A DNA stretch of 64,000 nt from Schistocerca nitens (taxonomy: Eukaryota; Arthropoda; Insecta; Orthoptera; Acrididae). The stretch is taken from the NCBI RefSeq assembly GCF_023898315.1, contig NC_064621.1, forward strand, positions 15,994,501 through 16,058,500. The letters run 5' to 3'. The notes beneath the pieces are model-generated. The model searched no databases and was not told the origin of the DNA. It was given only the letters and a program-made list of their open reading frames with translations. Shown in pieces: positions 61,856-64,000 of this stretch. How positions within the stretch are numbered: the stretch's first letter is position 1; every line of letters begins with the position of its first letter. A program made the position numbers and the translations under genes.

Positions 61856-62056
61856 AAAAAGTGGTTCAAATGGCTCTGAGCACTATGGGACTTAACATCT
61901 GTGGTCATCAGTACCCTAGAACTTAGAACTACTTAAACCTAACTAACCTAAGGACATCACACACATCCATGCCCGAGGCAGGATTCGAACCGGCGACCGT
62001 AGCAGTCGCGCGGTTCCGGACTGAGCGCCTAGAACCGCGAGACCACCGCGGCCGGC
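61856..62056 (-). mobile_element. tRNA-headed SINE, type-2 head, reverse orientation
   Basis: The target duplication tgacttcactca lies at 61844-61855 and 62057-62068. Minus strand: head ggccgcggtggtctcgcgg, B box ggttcgaatcctgc, shared body, end gagccatttgaaccac. Best-preserved type-2 copy in the window. Confidence 0.95.
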
Positions 62057-63460
62057 TGACTTCACTCATAAAAGGTTATTAAAAGCTGCTTTCAGGATAG
62101 CACAGTTTTCTACAATTTTTTTTGCGTTTCTGTTAGATTTTATCAGAGCTTCAGTAAATTAATATTTTGTATCAAGCTGTGTGTTCATGAAATCCAGGTC
62201 CTAGCAAAGTGTCTTTCAAAGCTGTGATCACGTCATTGTTTACTGACCGTTTAACCTTGTAAGTTACAGTACTTTGCGAAAGTGAAACTGACGGCAAACT
62301 GGACGTCTTCCAAGGCATAGGCAATGTAGTGTTCAGTGCGAGTTGACAGTGCTGCAGCATCTGGACACTGAAAAAGACTTACCGTCAAGTGCCTCCGATA
62401 TAAAATTTTCGAAAAAGTAGCGTAATTTAGCAGTTATTAATATCTAGTTATTGTAACCAAAGTTTTATAATTTTCCGAATGAGATATTCATTCTGCTGCG
62501 GAATGAATGGCGTAACGAAAATTTCTATGATAGATTCTGTAAGGGGGTGCAGGATTCAGTTCCTCCTCCGTCCAGACAGATCAATGTTTTCCGTTGACTG
62601 CCTAAATTGCTCAACGCAAGTTTCGGTACGGACCAATTAAAAACGTATGAGGTCGAAGCATTTCTCCACCGTTGTCTCATTCGAGCTTGTTCTCTGCCGT
62701 TAAAGACCTCTTCGCTGACGTAAAGTTAAACTGTAATCCTTTTCCCATGCTTTGTGATAAATGAGTACCAACATTTAACATTAGTGGTCAAAGGAAAGGC
62801 TGGTAGATTGAGGGTATAAGTACTGGTGTGAGGTATGATGGTATGTCTAAATTGATGGAATGTTTTCCGCAAACGGCACACTTTCAGGCTCAGGCTGTGG
62901 CCTAGCCCACAATTTTTATTTTTCGGGACTTGAGTCTCTGAATACATTAGCCAAGTATCGGTAACATTCATTCACAGAATAAAACAGTTTATCTACGTAT
63001 ACATATAGAGTCGGCCAGCCGTTATATGGCGCACGGTGGAGCTGCCCTGCACTGCTGCCTGTCTCTCTCTTCCCGTTCAACCGGAAAATAGTATAAAGAA
63101 AAACGTCTGTATACAGGATGAATCGCTGCCCATACCGATAGGTAACGCCTTCAAAAACCACACACGAGATTTTCATATTCCCTAGTTCCCTACACACAAA
63201 CTGTTAGTCCTGTAGAAAATAATGGACGGGACCTGTTTGTAGGAAATTTCGCTGGAGGCCACAAATTTTACCTGTATAATTAGGTGTCCTGCTGCGCTAC
63301 AAACTGACAGTGTGGCATGTATGGTAACTGAGAAGGCTTCCTGTACGCCAGTTGGATTACGAGAAGTGCGATACTAGATTAACCGTGTTGCCGAGTTAAA
63401 GTACTAACAAAATATTCCATTCCTCTTGCTTCTAATATTAGAGACTAATCGCCATTTTGG
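62057..63460. other. unrecognised DNA
   Basis: No TE or coding signature; short frames only. Confidence 0.4.
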
Positions 63461-63479
63461 TTGGAAAAAGGGCCAGTTG

Positions 63480-63860
63480 TCAGTCCGCGTGTTTTGTGGA
63501 GCAGCATCGTCTGCTGTAGCTTCAGAAATGAGATGCGTTACCTCGGTTATACCTTCGAGGGGATGCGCGTTCTTTGGCCGCGTGACGATGTTAACGGCGC
63601 GAAGATGTTCCAGTGGGGACACCGGGAGCGAGCCCGGAGCACTCTGCGGGGGAAATTCGCCCGGCGGACGGGAAAGGGGACGCGTGTAACACTCGGCAGT
63701 AAGCCACAGCCGTTAGCGGTAATGAGCCCACCTCCAGGATAGCGTGAAGCGCGCGCACGCTTGTCCGCGGCTTAAGGGAGCGCTACGTCGCGCGTGCCCT
63801 CAGCGCTGCGGACGCGCCTCTTACGGTTTACACGGGAACGGTTTCCGCCCCACTTACATA
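63480..63860. promoter_or_regulatory. GC-rich island-like patch
   Basis: CpG-rich, with gcgaagcgcgcgcacgc-type words near 63740. Overlapping frames 63426-63689 and 63461-63742 lack motifs. The last 140 bases of the window return to average composition. Confidence 0.3.
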
Positions 63861-64000
63861 ATCAACGCTCTGATGCACTTAACTCCAGCTGCAAACGCAC
63901 ATGTTCTTTTTTCCTGGTGTTACCTTTTTCAGTATAACTGTACAACTGGCCATTCCGGTAAAAGGAGTAGCCAGAGTAAATCAGCAATTCTGTCTAGAAG

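Overview
The window looks like a stretch of intergenic or intronic DNA from a large, repeat-rich insect genome, most likely an acridid grasshopper of the Schistocerca/Locusta type. I infer this from five stretches of one tRNA-headed SINE family (body motif gttagttaggtttaagtag), from the RTE, Tc1, mariner and Helitron families seen here, and from the AT-rich eukaryotic composition with long TA/CA microsatellites. No host protein-coding gene, rRNA gene or true tRNA gene could be supported. Almost everything recognisable is a transposable element (TE).

Layout. 1-2 kb: a mariner/IS630-like DNA transposon with long inverted repeats, broken by a SINE. 2-12.5 kb: mostly unrecognised DNA with a decayed Tc1 relic (7.4-8.5 kb), a SINE-like unit (8.5-8.8 kb) and GC-rich patches (3.2, 9.4 and 10.6-11.6 kb). 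12.5-19.2 kb: two decayed RTE LINE relics, a Tc1 fragment and a 1.28-kb mariner. 20.7-24.4 kb: a second SINE family and a 5'-truncated Jockey-like LINE with an open reverse-transcriptase frame. 24.8-30.2 kb: a gypsy-like LTR element with leader, tRNA-Arg-like primer site and a broken gag, carrying its own nested LINE and SINE. 30.4-34.9 kb: two RTE LINEs (one fragment, one nearly full length) separated by TA microsatellites. 35.6-36.1 kb: a solo LTR. 37.9-41.3 kb: a second copy of the 860-bp gypsy repeat, then an intact Tc1 inserted into an old Tc1. 42.3-49.7 kb: a chain of SINE, CA/TA repeat, Tc1, TA, intact RTE LINE, TA, SINE, TA, RTE fragment, TA. 51.5 kb: a transposase N-terminal fragment. 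52.7-57.2 kb: a Helitron with Rep and helicase remains and a visible intron. 57.7-60.3 kb: two head-to-head Tc1 relics with a third intact-type Tc1 inside one of them. 61.9 kb: a SINE. 63.5-63.9 kb: a GC-rich patch.

How the parts relate. The enzymes present belong to selfish elements: Tc1/mariner DDE transposases (cut-and-paste), LINE endonuclease/reverse transcriptase (target-primed reverse transcription, which may also mobilise the SINEs), Helitron Rep-helicase (rolling circle) and gypsy gag. The best candidates for current or recent activity are the uninterrupted 983-codon RTE ORF at 45.4-48.4 kb and the two uninterrupted 340-codon Tc1 transposases at 39.2 and 59.1 kb. The nesting gives a relative chronology: old RTE and Tc1 relics, then gypsy, Helitron and the mariner-like elements, then SINEs, the young RTE and the young Tc1 family.
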